The notes below the pieces were generated by a model. The model was not told the origin of the DNA. It saw nothing but the letters and a program-made list of their open reading frames with translations, and did not search any database. Of a DNA stretch of 64,000 nucleotides, positions 41,840 through 51,065 are shown in pieces. The stretch comes from Streptomyces rhizosphaerihabitans (GTDB lineage Bacteria; Actinomycetota; Actinomycetes; Streptomycetales; Streptomycetaceae). Every line of letters starts with the position of its first letter. Positions within the stretch are counted from its first letter, which is position 1. The position numbers and the translations under genes are program-made. Location of the stretch: the NCBI RefSeq assembly GCF_025399795.1, contig NZ_JAODTZ010000035.1, forward strand, positions 1-64,000. The letters run 5' to 3'.

Positions 41840-43033
41840 GTGGCCAAGGCGAAATTCGAGCGGACCAAGCCGCATGTGAACATCGGCACCATCGGGCACA
41901 TCGACCACGGCAAGACGACGCTGACGGCGGCCGTCACCAAGGTGCTGCACGACCGCTTCCCCGATCTGAACCCGTTCACACCGTTCGACCAGATCGACAA
42001 GGCGCCCGAGGAGCGGCAGCGCGGGATCACGATCTCGATCGCCCATGTCGAGTACCAGACGGAGAACCGGCACTACGCCCACGTGGACTGCCCCGGTCAC
42101 GCGGACTACATCAAGAACATGATCACGGGGGCGGCGCAGATGGACGGCGCGATTCTCGTGGTCGCGGCGACCGACGGTCCGATGCCGCAGACCAAGGAGC
42201 ACGTCCTGCTGGCCCGGCAGGTCGGCGTCCCGTACATCGTGGTCGCGCTCAACAAGACGGACATGGTGGACGACGAGGAGATCCTGGAACTCGTCGAGCT
42301 CGAAGTGCGCGAACTGCTCAGCGAGTACGAGTTTCCGGGCGACGACGTCCCGGTCGTCCGGGTCTCCGCGCTGAAGGCGCTGGAGGGCGATCCGAAGTGG
42401 AGCGCGACGATCCTCGAACTCCTCGCGGCCGTCGACGCGTTCGTGCCGGAACCGGTGCGTGATGTGGACCGGCCGTTCCTGCTGCCGATCGAGGACGTCT
42501 TCACCATCACCGGCCGCGGCACGGTCGTCACCGGCCGGATCGAGCGCGGGGTGCTGAAGGTGAACAGCGAGGTCGAGATCATCGGCATCCACGAGCAGAA
42601 GACACGCACCACGGTGACCGGCGTCGAGATGTTCCGCAAACTCCTCGACGAGGGCCGGGCGGGCGAGAACGTAGGACTGCTGCTGCGGGGAGTGAAGCGC
42701 GAGGACGTGGAGCGGGGGCAGGTCGTCATCAAGCCGGGTTCGGTGACCCCGCACACCCGGTTCGAGGCGCGCGCCTACATCCTCTCCAAGGACGAGGGCG
42801 GCCGGCACACACCGTTCTTCGACAACTACCGTCCGCAGTTCTACTTCCGTACGACGGACGTGACCGGGGTCGTGACCCTGCCCCGTGGGACGGAGATGGT
42901 CATGCCGGGCGACAACACCACCATGGAGGTGCAGTTGATCCAGCCGATCGCGATGGAGGAAGGGCTGAAGTTCGCCATCCGCGAGGGCGGCAGGACGGTC
43001 GGTGCCGGGCAGGTCACGAAGATCCGGCCCTAG
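41840..43033 (+). CDS. tuf: Elongation factor Tu, stand-alone paralogue
   Basis: A 397-residue full-length EF-Tu, the GTPase bringing aminoacyl-tRNA to the ribosome. Present: GHIDHGKTT (P-loop), RGITI (switch I), DCPGHADY (switch II), NKTDM (G4), domain II IEDVFTITGRGTVVTGRIERG and the domain III end FAIREGGRTVGAGQVTKI. G4 reads NKTD where the housekeeping copy usually has NKAD. GTG at 41840 follows AGGAGGG. No rpsL, rpsG or fusA is nearby, so this is not the str-operon gene. Streptomyces species can carry such tuf paralogues (tuf3 type), reported as stress induced. Its neighbour is a PRPP synthetase paralogue. Confidence 0.95.
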   Translation: MAKAKFERTKPHVNIGTIGHIDHGKTTLTAAVTKVLHDRFPDLNPFTPFDQIDKAPEERQRGITISIAHVEYQTENRHYAHVDCPGHADYIKNMITGAAQMDGAILVVAATDGPMPQTKEHVLLARQVGVPYIVVALNKTDMVDDEEILELVELEVRELLSEYEFPGDDVPVVRVSALKALEGDPKWSATILELLAAVDAFVPEPVRDVDRPFLLPIEDVFTITGRGTVVTGRIERGVLKVNSEVEIIGIHEQKTRTTVTGVEMFRKLLDEGRAGENVGLLLRGVKREDVERGQVVIKPGSVTPHTRFEARAYILSKDEGGRHTPFFDNYRPQFYFRTTDVTGVVTLPRGTEMVMPGDNTTMEVQLIQPIAMEEGLKFAIREGGRTVGAGQVTKIRP

Positions 43034-43075
43034 GGTCTGTCCGGGCGATCATGGCGGAGGCGGTTCGCGGGGCTC

Positions 43076-43456
43076 TCAGGACAGGTCCGAAGTGGCCTCC
43101 GGGCGACTCAGCGCCTCCTCCAGCGAGGCGGAGGGCGGCAGGATCCGTGAGAGCCCGGTGAGCCGGAACATGCGGAGTGTCAGCGGATGGGCGCAGACCA
43201 GGTGCAGCCGACCGCCCCGGTCGAGGACGCGACGCCTCGCGCGGTACAGCAGACGCAGACCCGAGCAGTCGAAGAACTCGACGCACCGCAGGTCGATCAC
43301 GACCTGCGGTGCGGGGTCCGAGGTCACCGCGTCCAGGAGCGGGGTGATCTCCGTCGTGGCGAGCAGGTCGATCTCCCCGTGCAACTCCAGCACCACATGA
43401 CCGTGGTCATGATGGATGCGCAGATGCCTGGTGAACGGTGTGGGGTCGCTCGCCAC
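43076..43456 (-). CDS. STAS-domain anti-anti-sigma factor
   Basis: A 126-residue single STAS domain. HVVLELHGEIDLLATTEITPL and QVVIDLRCVEFFDCSGLRLL are the diagnostic strands; the Ser of DCSGL is the expected phosphorylation site by a partner anti-sigma kinase. GTG at 43456 lies after GGAGGTGAT. No anti-sigma kinase or sigma factor gene is adjacent, so the partner must be elsewhere. It converges with EF-Tu, 42 bases apart. Confidence 0.9.
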   Translation of the reverse strand: MASDPTPFTRHLRIHHDHGHVVLELHGEIDLLATTEITPLLDAVTSDPAPQVVIDLRCVEFFDCSGLRLLYRARRRVLDRGGRLHLVCAHPLTLRMFRLTGLSRILPPSASLEEALSRPEATSDLS

Positions 43457-43695
43457 GCGGACATCACCTCCAGCCGGCTGTTGGCCTGCTCCCGAAGGCG
43501 GGAGGGCAGGGTCACCGGGGGCCGGGGCGACGACACGTCAAGTGATCACTGAACACGACCCGGGGCGCCGGTGGATGCAAAACCGTTCCTTGTTCTGCAA
43601 GTTACCCTCGTTGAAGTGAATTCCAGCATGTTCGATTGACATATGTCTTCGCTGTGCGCGGCGAGTTGGCCATCTGTGCGCGTCGGCCCCATCCG

Positions 43696-44646
43696 TCAGT
43701 CGACCACCAGGACGAGCTTGCCCGCGGTCCGGCCGGTGTCGCCCAGGGCGTGCGCCTTGGCGGCATCGGCGAGCGGGAAGGTCTCGGCGATCGTGGGACG
43801 CAGCGCGCCCTTCTCGACGAGGTCCGCGACCGCCCGCATCCCGGTCTGGTCGGCGTCGACCAGCATCCGCACCGCCCGGACCCCGAGCCGCTCGGCCTCG
43901 TCGTAGAAGGTGTCGGGCCCGACCGGCAGGATGGAGACGACCACGCCACCTGGGCGCAGCACGCGCAGTGAGCGCATTCCGGTCTCGCCGCCGATCGTGT
44001 CCAGTACGACGTCGACATCGCGCACGGCCTCGGTGAAATCGACGTCCGTGTAGTCGATCGGCTCGTCCACGCCGAGGGACCGCAGGAAGTCGTGCTTGCC
44101 CGCGCTGGCGGTGCCGATCACGTACGCGCCTAGGGCCTTCGCGATCTGCACGGCCACATGGCCGACCCCGCCGGCCGCCGCGTGGATCAGCACCCGCTGC
44201 CCAGGCCGTACGTCGGCGCGTTCGGTCAGCGCCTGCCACGCGGTCAGGGAGACCAGCGGGAGCGCGGCGGCCTGTGTGTGGTCGAGCACCGACGGCTTGT
44301 GGGTGAAGGCGCGCGCCGGACCGGTCACGTACTCGGCGTGCGATCCGTGCCCGAAGGGGTAGGGCAGCATGCCGAAGACCTCGTCCCCGGGCTGGACGTG
44401 GGCGACGCCGATCCCGGTCGCCTCGACCACGCCGGAGACGTCCCAGCCGAGGACGAAGGGCGGCTCGCCGAGGAATCCTCCGGTCGCGCGGTGCTTCCAG
44501 TCGGTCGGGTTGACCCCGGCGGCCCGTACCCGGACCAGGATCTCGTTCGGCCGGGGCGCGGGCCGCTCCAGGGTCACTTCCTCAAGAACCTCGGGACCGC
44601 CGAGGACGTTCTGGCTGATGGCTCGCATCGTGTTCACAGTGTTCAT
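43696..44646 (-). CDS. NADP-dependent quinone-oxidoreductase-type enzyme
   Basis: A 316-residue medium-chain dehydrogenase/reductase without zinc ligands. N-terminal GroES-like fold: MRAISQNVLGGPEVLEEV, VRAAGVNPTDWKHRATG, GWDVSGVVEATG. Nucleotide site: VLIHAAAGGVGHVAVQIAKALGA quoted in part as AAAGGVGHVAVQIA (residues ~155-168). The C-terminus GKLVLVVD is typical. ATG at 44646 is used; an in-frame ATG six codons later is possible. It is divergent from the GlxA-type regulator with 71 bases between the starts, suggesting control by it. Likely reduces quinones or enones. Confidence 0.88.
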   Translation of the reverse strand: MNTVNTMRAISQNVLGGPEVLEEVTLERPAPRPNEILVRVRAAGVNPTDWKHRATGGFLGEPPFVLGWDVSGVVEATGIGVAHVQPGDEVFGMLPYPFGHGSHAEYVTGPARAFTHKPSVLDHTQAAALPLVSLTAWQALTERADVRPGQRVLIHAAAGGVGHVAVQIAKALGAYVIGTASAGKHDFLRSLGVDEPIDYTDVDFTEAVRDVDVVLDTIGGETGMRSLRVLRPGGVVVSILPVGPDTFYDEAERLGVRAVRMLVDADQTGMRAVADLVEKGALRPTIAETFPLADAAKAHALGDTGRTAGKLVLVVD

Positions 44647-44717
44647 GGTGAACCAGCCTGCCCGGGCGTCCTCTCTGGGGAAATGGCAGAATGGTCAACC
44701 TTCGATAGGATCGTGCC

Positions 44718-45665
44718 ATGCAGCATGTGGAGCGGGTCGTGGTCCTGGCGCTCGACGGCGTCTACCCCTTCGAGCTGGGCATGCCCAGCCGGATCTTCGG
44801 CGCGGCGGAAGGCCGCTACGAGGTGGTGACCTGCACCGTCGACGGAGGACCGGTCCGCACCGACGCGGACTTCTCCATCGTCGTCGACCACGGTCCCGAG
44901 GCCCTGGGCGCGGCGGACACTGTGGTCATCGCGGCCGTCACCCCGGACCGGGTCACCGGCGCCCTCTCCGAGGAGGTCGCCGCCGCCCTCGCGTTCATCC
45001 GGCCGGGCACTCGCGTCGTCTCCATCTGCACGGGTGCCTTCGTCCTGGCCGCCGCCGGGCTGCTGGACGGACGCCGGGCGACCACGCACTGGCACGTGTC
45101 GGACCTGTTCCGCCGCATGTTCCCGCGGGTGGAGCTGGACCCCGACGTCCTGTTCGTCGACGACGGCGAGATCCTCACCTCGGCCGGTGCCGCCTCCGGT
45201 ATCGACATCTGCCTGCACATCGTGCGCCGCGACCACGGCAGCGAACTGGCCAACCGGGTGGCCCGGCGCTGCGTGGTCCCGCCGCTGCGCGAGGGCGGCC
45301 AGGCCCAGTACATCGAGCAGCCCGTACCGGAGCCCTCGACGGCGAGCACGGCCGCCACCCGCGACTGGGCGCTGACCCGCCTCGGCGACCCGCTGGCCCT
45401 GACCGATCTCGCCGCCCACGCCGGAATGAGCCTGCGCACCTTCGCCCGCCGCTTCAACGACGAGGTGGGCATGAGCCCCGGCCGCTGGATCGTCCAGCAG
45501 CGGGTCGCCCGGGCCCGCCATCTGCTGGAGGCCAGCGACCTGTCGGTGGACCGGATCGCGGGCGAGGTCGGCTTCGCCACGGGCGCCTCGCTGCGCCAGC
45601 ATCTGCAGGCGACGATCGGCGTCTCGCCGCAGACGTACCGGCGCACCTTCCAGACCGCGCGCTGA
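44718..45665 (+). CDS. GlxA-family AraC regulator
   Basis: A 315-residue transcription regulator. Residues ~5-175 form a DJ-1/PfpI-like domain (VVVLALDGVYPFELGMPSRI; the nucleophile-elbow-like SICTGAFVLAAAGLLDGR). Residues ~215-312 form the AraC double HTH (LTDLAAHAGMSLRTFARRFN and VDRIAGEVGFATGASLRQH). ATG at 44718 has AGGATCG upstream. It is divergent from the quinone-oxidoreductase gene, the likely target. Confidence 0.92.
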   Translation: MQHVERVVVLALDGVYPFELGMPSRIFGAAEGRYEVVTCTVDGGPVRTDADFSIVVDHGPEALGAADTVVIAAVTPDRVTGALSEEVAAALAFIRPGTRVVSICTGAFVLAAAGLLDGRRATTHWHVSDLFRRMFPRVELDPDVLFVDDGEILTSAGAASGIDICLHIVRRDHGSELANRVARRCVVPPLREGGQAQYIEQPVPEPSTASTAATRDWALTRLGDPLALTDLAAHAGMSLRTFARRFNDEVGMSPGRWIVQQRVARARHLLEASDLSVDRIAGEVGFATGASLRQHLQATIGVSPQTYRRTFQTAR

Positions 45666-45786
45666 CGACCGGACTCTCGGCCGCACCAGGTCAAGCGACT
45701 CCCGTCCCCACCACGCGCGCAGACCACCGAACGAACGCCGGCACCCGTGCGTCGTAGGAGGACGAACGAAGGTCGGCGGAACAGGG

Positions 45787-46644
45787 GTGGAGATGCGCAA
45801 GGGGATCGTGGCGGTGGTGCTGGTGGGGTTCGCGGCGGTGGGGTGCGGCGGGGGGAACCGCGACGGCCTGGTGGTCAAGGGCACGCCGCCCGCCAGTCCG
45901 TACGCCGGGCGGTTGGACCTGCCGTTCAAGGAGAGCGCGGACGGCGGTGACCGGGAGGCCGACGAGGCTTCGGGTGCGGCCGGCCGGGCACTGGAGTGCG
46001 ACGGCTCGATCCACGCGGGCGACGCGGGCGACGCGTGGAGCAAGGGAGACGGCGGTTCGACCCCCGAGGAGGGGTTGAACGCGTACTTCGACATCTACCA
46101 GCCCGAGGTGCCGGATTACGGCTATCGGGTGGAGCGCCGCGCAGACGACCGCGTCCTCTTCTCCTTCGACGTCAAGGGCCGGACCAAGGTCGCCGTCGTC
46201 GTCGCCAAGGACCAGCCGCAGCGCCCGGGTTGGGGCCTGGAGACCAGCGCGTCGTGTGACCCTTCGGAGCTTCCGGCGAGCTACACCGAGTCGAAGGGAT
46301 ACGAGATCTGGGAGGACCGGGAAGGCCACCGCGTGCCGACCACGAAGGTGAGCAGTGCGGCCGGCGGCGAGCACTGCGACTGGCAGAGCGCGCACTTCCT
46401 CGACCTGGGCAGCGGCCGCGACTCCCGGCACTACGTGCGCGATCCGCGCGGGCTCTTCGGGAACGAGTCGCTCACGGCCGAGTACGACGGAGACGTCCGC
46501 ATGCCCGCCGGCGCGCGGGACACCGGCTACCACTACCGCGACTGGCACCTCTGGCTGGCGCCGGACAAGTCGACGGCGTACGTCCGCACTTCCGACGGGG
46601 TGGAGGCATGGCCTGCGGCGAGGTCGGGTCTCGGGTGCATGTGA
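45787..46644 (+). CDS. Hypothetical lipoprotein
   Basis: A 285-residue exported lipoprotein. A short signal sequence (RKGIVAVVLVGFAAVGC) ends in the lipobox AVGC, followed by GGG, so the mature protein is anchored by Cys near residue 20. No domain is recognised in the body, which is rich in Asp, Gly and Trp/Tyr and contains pairs of Cys. GTG at 45787 or ATG at 45793 could start it. Related proteins occur in Streptomyces without known function. Confidence 0.75.
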   Translation: MEMRKGIVAVVLVGFAAVGCGGGNRDGLVVKGTPPASPYAGRLDLPFKESADGGDREADEASGAAGRALECDGSIHAGDAGDAWSKGDGGSTPEEGLNAYFDIYQPEVPDYGYRVERRADDRVLFSFDVKGRTKVAVVVAKDQPQRPGWGLETSASCDPSELPASYTESKGYEIWEDREGHRVPTTKVSSAAGGEHCDWQSAHFLDLGSGRDSRHYVRDPRGLFGNESLTAEYDGDVRMPAGARDTGYHYRDWHLWLAPDKSTAYVRTSDGVEAWPAARSGLGCM

Positions 46645-46769
46645 GGGGCCGTCGATCCGGGCAGGCGTCCCGGCAGCCGGCTCATGGAACCGGGCATCCC
46701 GGCTCATGGCTCCCGGAAGGCTTGTCGCCGACTCAGGGGCCCGGCCTCAGTGGCCCCTGACCTGAGGCG

Positions 46770-47324
46770 TCACCGGCTCATGTGCAGGGCGACGAGCAGT
46801 TGCCAGACCTGGTCCGCGACCGTCTCCGGGCTGCCGTCCAGCAGGCCGTGCAGCCAGTCCGCGAGGACGCCCGCGAAGGTGGCGGCCACCGCGGAGGCGA
46901 CGAGCGGGGCGTCCGGCGCGCCCGCGAGGGTGCGCTCGGCCAGGCTGCGGGCCCGCAGGTCGTGGTGGAGTACGCGACCCAGCGGGCCGCCGCCGCCCGG
47001 ACTCAGCAACACCCGGTACAGACCGGTGTGCGGGGCGAGTTCGGTGAAGAAGGCGCGCAGGGCCGGTGGCGCGGACACCGGATCGGGGCGGCCGCGCCAG
47101 GCGTGCAGCGCCTCCACGGCCTCCCGTACGACATCGGCGCACGCGTCGACCGCCAGCGCCTCCAGATCGGCGTAGTGCACGTAGAAGGTGGCCCGGCCGA
47201 CCCCGGCCCGCCGCACCAGCGCGGCCACGCCGATCTCCTCGAGCGGATGCTCGGCGCACTCCTCCAGCAGCGCCTGCCGCAGCCGCGCGCGGGTCCGGGC
47301 GGCGCGCGGGTCGTCGGGCGTCAT
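46770..47324 (-). CDS. TetR-family regulator
   Basis: A 184-residue regulator. The N-terminal HTH (RLRQALLEECAEHPLEEIGV, then LVRRAGVGRATFYVHYADLE) is clear; the rest is a helical ligand domain with Ala-rich helices. Its ATG overlaps the stop of the DUF1304 gene in an ATGA junction, so the two are coupled. The operator-like inverted repeat at 47715 before the DUF1304 gene is its probable autoregulatory site. Confidence 0.9.
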   Translation of the reverse strand: MTPDDPRAARTRARLRQALLEECAEHPLEEIGVAALVRRAGVGRATFYVHYADLEALAVDACADVVREAVEALHAWRGRPDPVSAPPALRAFFTELAPHTGLYRVLLSPGGGGPLGRVLHHDLRARSLAERTLAGAPDAPLVASAVAATFAGVLADWLHGLLDGSPETVADQVWQLLVALHMSR

Positions 47325-47683
47325 CCGGCGAGCAGGACGGCGGCCAGGGCGAGCGCGCCCGGCAGGGCCTGTGCGAAGAGGATGCGGCGGTTCGCGGTGA
47401 CCGATCCGTACACACCCGCGACCACGACACAGCAGAGGAAGAAGACCTGCACGTCATGGCCGGTGGGTTCCGCCGCGATCAGCCCCCACACCAGGCCCGC
47501 GGCCAGGAACCCGTTGTAGAGCCCCTGGTTCGCGGCGAGCGGCGCGGTCGCCCGCGCCATGGGCGCGTCGAATCCATGAAGCCCCCGCCCCGGCTTCTTC
47601 TCCCACAGGAACATCTCCAGCACCAGGATGTACGCGTGCAGTGCGGCCACCAGGCCCACCAGCACGTTCGCGACCGTATCCAT
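47321..47683 (-). CDS. DUF1304 membrane protein
   Basis: A 120-residue small membrane protein with four helices: VANVLVGLVAALHAYILVLE, then the DUF1304-typical MFLWEKKPGR, ANQGLYNGFLAAGLVWGL, VFFLCCVVVAGVYGSVTA and a last helix. ATG at 47683 is preferred because the conserved MDTVANVLVG begins there; a GTG/ATG further upstream would cross the operator. First gene of a two-gene unit with the TetR regulator. Function unknown. Confidence 0.88.
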   Translation of the reverse strand: MDTVANVLVGLVAALHAYILVLEMFLWEKKPGRGLHGFDAPMARATAPLAANQGLYNGFLAAGLVWGLIAAEPTGHDVQVFFLCCVVVAGVYGSVTANRRILFAQALPGALALAAVLLAG

Positions 47684-47714
47684 CGTCGGCAGGCTCCGAT
47701 TCGCCTCGGCATTT

Positions 47715-47753
47715 CTTGGACAGGTGTCCACTATAGCTGGACGACTGTCCAAG
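47715..47753. promoter_or_regulatory. Inverted-repeat operator before DUF1304-tetR
   Basis: CTTGGACAG (47715-47723) and CTGTCCAAG (47745-47753) are perfect inverted arms, with further GTGTCCA and TGGACGA copies inside, giving two overlapping GGACA-type palindromes. A TATAGT-like element on the minus strand sits in the centre. Its position 32 bases before the DUF1304 start suits repression by the coupled TetR protein. Confidence 0.65.
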
Positions 47754-47779
47754 AAGTGTCGAGGCGGCGGTGCGGTAGG

Positions 47780-49411
47780 TCAGGCGTCCGGCGCCGCGTA
47801 CACGCGCTCCCCTCCGACATAGGTGAGCGCGACCCCGGTCTCCTTGATCGCCTCCGGCGGTCCCGCGAAGGGGTCGCGGTCCAGGACGACGAGATCCGCC
47901 AGGGCACCCGCCCGCACGCTCCCGGTGTCGTCGAGATGGTTCGCGTACGCCGTTCCCGCGGTGTACGCCGTCAACGCAGCCGCCAGGTCGATGCGTTCGG
48001 CCGGCAGGAACACCGGACCCGGCTCGTCCGGGCTCACCCGGTTGACCGCGACATGGATGCCCTGGAGCGGGTCGGGGCTGCTGACCGGCCAGTCGCTGCC
48101 CGCCGCCAGTCGCGCGCCGGAGCGCAGCAGAGACCCGAACGGGTACTGCCAGGCGGCCCGTTCGGGCCCGAGGAAGGGGATGGTCAGCTCGTCCATCTGC
48201 GGTTCGTGGGCGGCCCACAGCGGCTGGATGTTCGCCGTGGCGCCGAGCAGCGCGAAGCGGGGCACGTCGTCGGGGTGCACGACCTGGAGATGCGCCAGAT
48301 GCGGACGGGTGTCGCTCGGCCCGTTCGTCTTCCGCGCCGCCTCCACGGCGTCCAGGGCGTGGCGTACGGCCCCGTCGCCGAGCGCGTGGAAATGGCACTG
48401 GAACCCGAGCGCGTCCAACTCGGTGACATAGGCGGGCAGATGAGCCGGGTCGATGAAGCTCTTGCCCCGATTGGCCGTGGCGCAGCCGCACTTGTCGAGA
48501 TAGGGGTCGAGCAGCGAGGCGGTGCCGTTCTCGGCGACACCGTCCAGCATCAGTTTGACGCTGGTCGCCCGGAACCTGCCGTGCTCCAACGCGGCCCTGC
48601 GCTCCACGAGTTCGGGGATCTGCTCGGCGCCGCGCGCCCGGTCCCACCACAGGGCGCCGACCACCCGCGCGGTCAGCGAACCGTCCCGGGCCGCCGTCAG
48701 GTACGCCTCGGACGGATCCTCCATGCCCAGGAAGGTGCCGACGATCGCGTCCTGCCAGGCGGTGATGCCGAGCGCGTGCAGATGCCGCTGGGCGTGCAGC
48801 AGTGCGGCGAGCCGGTCGGCGGGCGTGGCCGCGGGGGTGAGCCGGCCCACGGACTGCATGGCCCCTTCCTGCAGCATGCCGGTCGGCTCACCCGACGCGT
48901 CCCGCTCGAACCGCCCGTCGACCGGGTCGGGCGTGTCCCGGGTGACACCGGCGAGTTCGAGGGCGCGGCTGTTGACCCAGGCGCCGTGATGGTCCCGGTT
49001 GGGCAGATACACCGGCCGGTCCGGTACGACCGCGTCCAGCAGCTCCCTGGTCGGCGTACCGCCCGCGAAGGCCTCCATGGACCAGCCGCCGCCGGTGATC
49101 CACTCCCGCTCGGGGTGGGCCTCGGCGTACGCGCGGACAGCGGCCACGGTGTCTTCGGCCGTCTTCGCGCCGGTGAGATCGCACTGGGTGAGTTCCAGAC
49201 CCGCCGGGACCGGGTGGACGTGCGCGTCCTGGAACCCGGGCAGCAGGAGCCGCCCGGCCAGGTCGACGACCTCGGTGCCAGGGCCGATCAGTTCATGGAC
49301 CTCGGAGTTCCCGACGGCGGTGATCCGCTCGCCGGTGACGGCCACCGCGGTCGCGGCGCGGCCCTCGGGGGTGAACACCGGGCCGCCGGTGAAGAGAAGG
49401 TCAGCGTGCAT
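47780..49411 (-). CDS. Amidohydrolase family protein (YtcJ-like)
   Basis: A 543-residue metal-dependent hydrolase. GFQDAHVHPVPAG carries the HxH metal motif (near residue 60), FQCHFHALGDGAVRHALDA has the middle His residues, and AAGSDWPVSSPDPLQGIHVA carries the Asp. ATG at 49411 begins ADLLFTGGPVFTPEGRAA, the normal first strand; the frame is open much further upstream without similarity. The amino-acid-type permease follows upstream in the same direction (44 bases), so substrate uptake and hydrolysis are probably linked. Substrate unknown. Confidence 0.9.
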   Translation of the reverse strand: MHADLLFTGGPVFTPEGRAATAVAVTGERITAVGNSEVHELIGPGTEVVDLAGRLLLPGFQDAHVHPVPAGLELTQCDLTGAKTAEDTVAAVRAYAEAHPEREWITGGGWSMEAFAGGTPTRELLDAVVPDRPVYLPNRDHHGAWVNSRALELAGVTRDTPDPVDGRFERDASGEPTGMLQEGAMQSVGRLTPAATPADRLAALLHAQRHLHALGITAWQDAIVGTFLGMEDPSEAYLTAARDGSLTARVVGALWWDRARGAEQIPELVERRAALEHGRFRATSVKLMLDGVAENGTASLLDPYLDKCGCATANRGKSFIDPAHLPAYVTELDALGFQCHFHALGDGAVRHALDAVEAARKTNGPSDTRPHLAHLQVVHPDDVPRFALLGATANIQPLWAAHEPQMDELTIPFLGPERAAWQYPFGSLLRSGARLAAGSDWPVSSPDPLQGIHVAVNRVSPDEPGPVFLPAERIDLAAALTAYTAGTAYANHLDDTGSVRAGALADLVVLDRDPFAGPPEAIKETGVALTYVGGERVYAAPDA

Positions 49412-49455
49412 GGTTCCGTTTCCTTGGTCGGAGTGGCCAGAAGTCCTCGGTCGCT

Positions 49456-50949
49456 TCAGCTGGGGGTGGCCAGGAGCTGGGGGGCGTCGGCGTCGGTTCC
49501 CCGTCCCGTGGTGAAGTACGGGGATCTGCGGACCCACTTGGCCCATGCGCCGGCCAGGAAGCCCGATGCGATCATGACGGTGGGGGCGAGCAGCAGGAAC
49601 CAGCCGTTGTCCGCGCTGACCTCGAAGTGGTCGGTCGAGGTGTAGAACGACCAGGCCAGATAGCCGCCGAGGCCGAGCAGTGCCAGGGCGCTCAGCGTGG
49701 GCAGGACGACCGCGCGTATCCCCTCCCGCCAGTTCTCGCGGAGCAGCCCGCGGAACCGGGCCGCCGCCGCGAGGGCGATGAGCGCGTACGACAGCGCCAC
49801 CACGATCCCGACGGCGTTGACCGTCGCCATGATCATGTCGGCGAGCCGGGGGATCACCAGGGACAGCGTGGCCACGACCACGGCCATCGCGCCGATCAGC
49901 AGTGTGCCGATCGCCGGGGTTCCGTACCGGGCACTGACCCTGGACCACACGGGCCCGAGCGTACGGTCCCGGCTCATCGCGAACATCCCGCGCGCCGTCG
50001 GGATCACCCCCGCCTGCAGCGAGGCGACGGCCGAGAACATCAGCGCCACCAGGGGCAGCGCGGCCAGCGGCTGGTCGGCGAGCCGGTTTCCGAGGAAGGC
50101 CAGCCCCTCGGCGCCGTGCCCGGCCAACTCGCCCTCGGACAGCACGCGTTGGAAGGCCACCGAACCGAGCAGGAAGAGTCCCAGCATGGTCACCAGCGTG
50201 ATGGTCCCGGCCCGCGAGGCGTCCCGCGGATCGCGCACCTCCTCGTTCACGCTGAACGCCGCCTCGAAGCCCCAGTAGCAGAACACCGACAGCAGCAGCC
50301 CCTGCGCCAGCGCCGTCGCCGACGGGATCTGGAACGGGTCGAACCAGCTCAGGCTGAAGGGGTGCGGTCCGGCGACGATGCCGTATCCGCAGAAGCCCAG
50401 CAGGACGACGTACTCGAAGACCAGCAGCCCGCCCTGGAGCCGTGCCGCGCTCCTGACGCCCGTCACCGCAGTGAGGGTGACGGCGACGAGGACGACGACT
50501 CCCACGGCCGTGGTCTGGGCGGTCGAGCCAGGATCGAGCACCAGGCCCGCCACCGTGTGCAGGCCCGCCTCGCCGGCGAGCTGGATCATCGCCGAACCGG
50601 TCACCGCCGTGGTGTACGCGAGGAACGCCACGGTGGCCACGATGCTCACCCAGCCGACCAGGAACCCGAGCCAGGGACTGAGCGAACGGCCCACCCACAC
50701 ATAGCCGTTGCCGGCGTTCGGCTCGACCCGGTTCAGCCGGGAGAAGGCGCCCGCGATCCCGAGGATCGGCAGAAAGGCCAGCAGCATGATCGCGGGCAGA
50801 TGCAGCCCGACCACCCCGGCGGTCACCCCGAGACCGATGCCGATGCTGGTCGTCGCCGCCGTACTGGAGGCGGCGATGGCGACACCGTCCATGACGCCGA
50901 GCGTCTTGCGCAAGGACGGGGGATCCACACCGTACGGCTTCTGCGTCAT
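49456..50949 (-). CDS. APC-family amino acid/amine permease
   Basis: A 497-residue transporter with about twelve membrane helices. LGVMDGVAIAASSTAATTSI at residues ~20-40 and FSRLNRVEPNAGNGYVWVGR after it are the APC-family start; SVFCYWGFEAAFSVNEEVRDP is the sixth-helix/loop signature (quoted core YWGFEAAFSVNEEV). ATG at 50949 has GGAGCAGG upstream; a GTG six codons earlier is possible. Same direction as the amidohydrolase and divergent from a TetR regulator. Confidence 0.92.
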   Translation of the reverse strand: MTQKPYGVDPPSLRKTLGVMDGVAIAASSTAATTSIGIGLGVTAGVVGLHLPAIMLLAFLPILGIAGAFSRLNRVEPNAGNGYVWVGRSLSPWLGFLVGWVSIVATVAFLAYTTAVTGSAMIQLAGEAGLHTVAGLVLDPGSTAQTTAVGVVVLVAVTLTAVTGVRSAARLQGGLLVFEYVVLLGFCGYGIVAGPHPFSLSWFDPFQIPSATALAQGLLLSVFCYWGFEAAFSVNEEVRDPRDASRAGTITLVTMLGLFLLGSVAFQRVLSEGELAGHGAEGLAFLGNRLADQPLAALPLVALMFSAVASLQAGVIPTARGMFAMSRDRTLGPVWSRVSARYGTPAIGTLLIGAMAVVVATLSLVIPRLADMIMATVNAVGIVVALSYALIALAAAARFRGLLRENWREGIRAVVLPTLSALALLGLGGYLAWSFYTSTDHFEVSADNGWFLLLAPTVMIASGFLAGAWAKWVRRSPYFTTGRGTDADAPQLLATPS

Positions 50950-51017
50950 GGCCTGCTCCGATCGCACCCGGGGCCTGATTCCGGCCCGATGACCGGAATG
51001 AAACTGCCCGGGGCCTT

Positions 51018-51034
51018 AACAGGTCAACGCTGTT
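51018..51034. promoter_or_regulatory. Possible TetR operator between permease and regulator
   Basis: AACAG (51018-51022) and CTGTT (51030-51034) form a short inverted repeat within an AT-richer stretch between the divergent permease and TetR genes. Weak on its own; the position is what suggests it. Confidence 0.28.
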
Positions 51035-51065
51035 GTCATAAGGTGCCCGCACCGGAGGGAGACCC

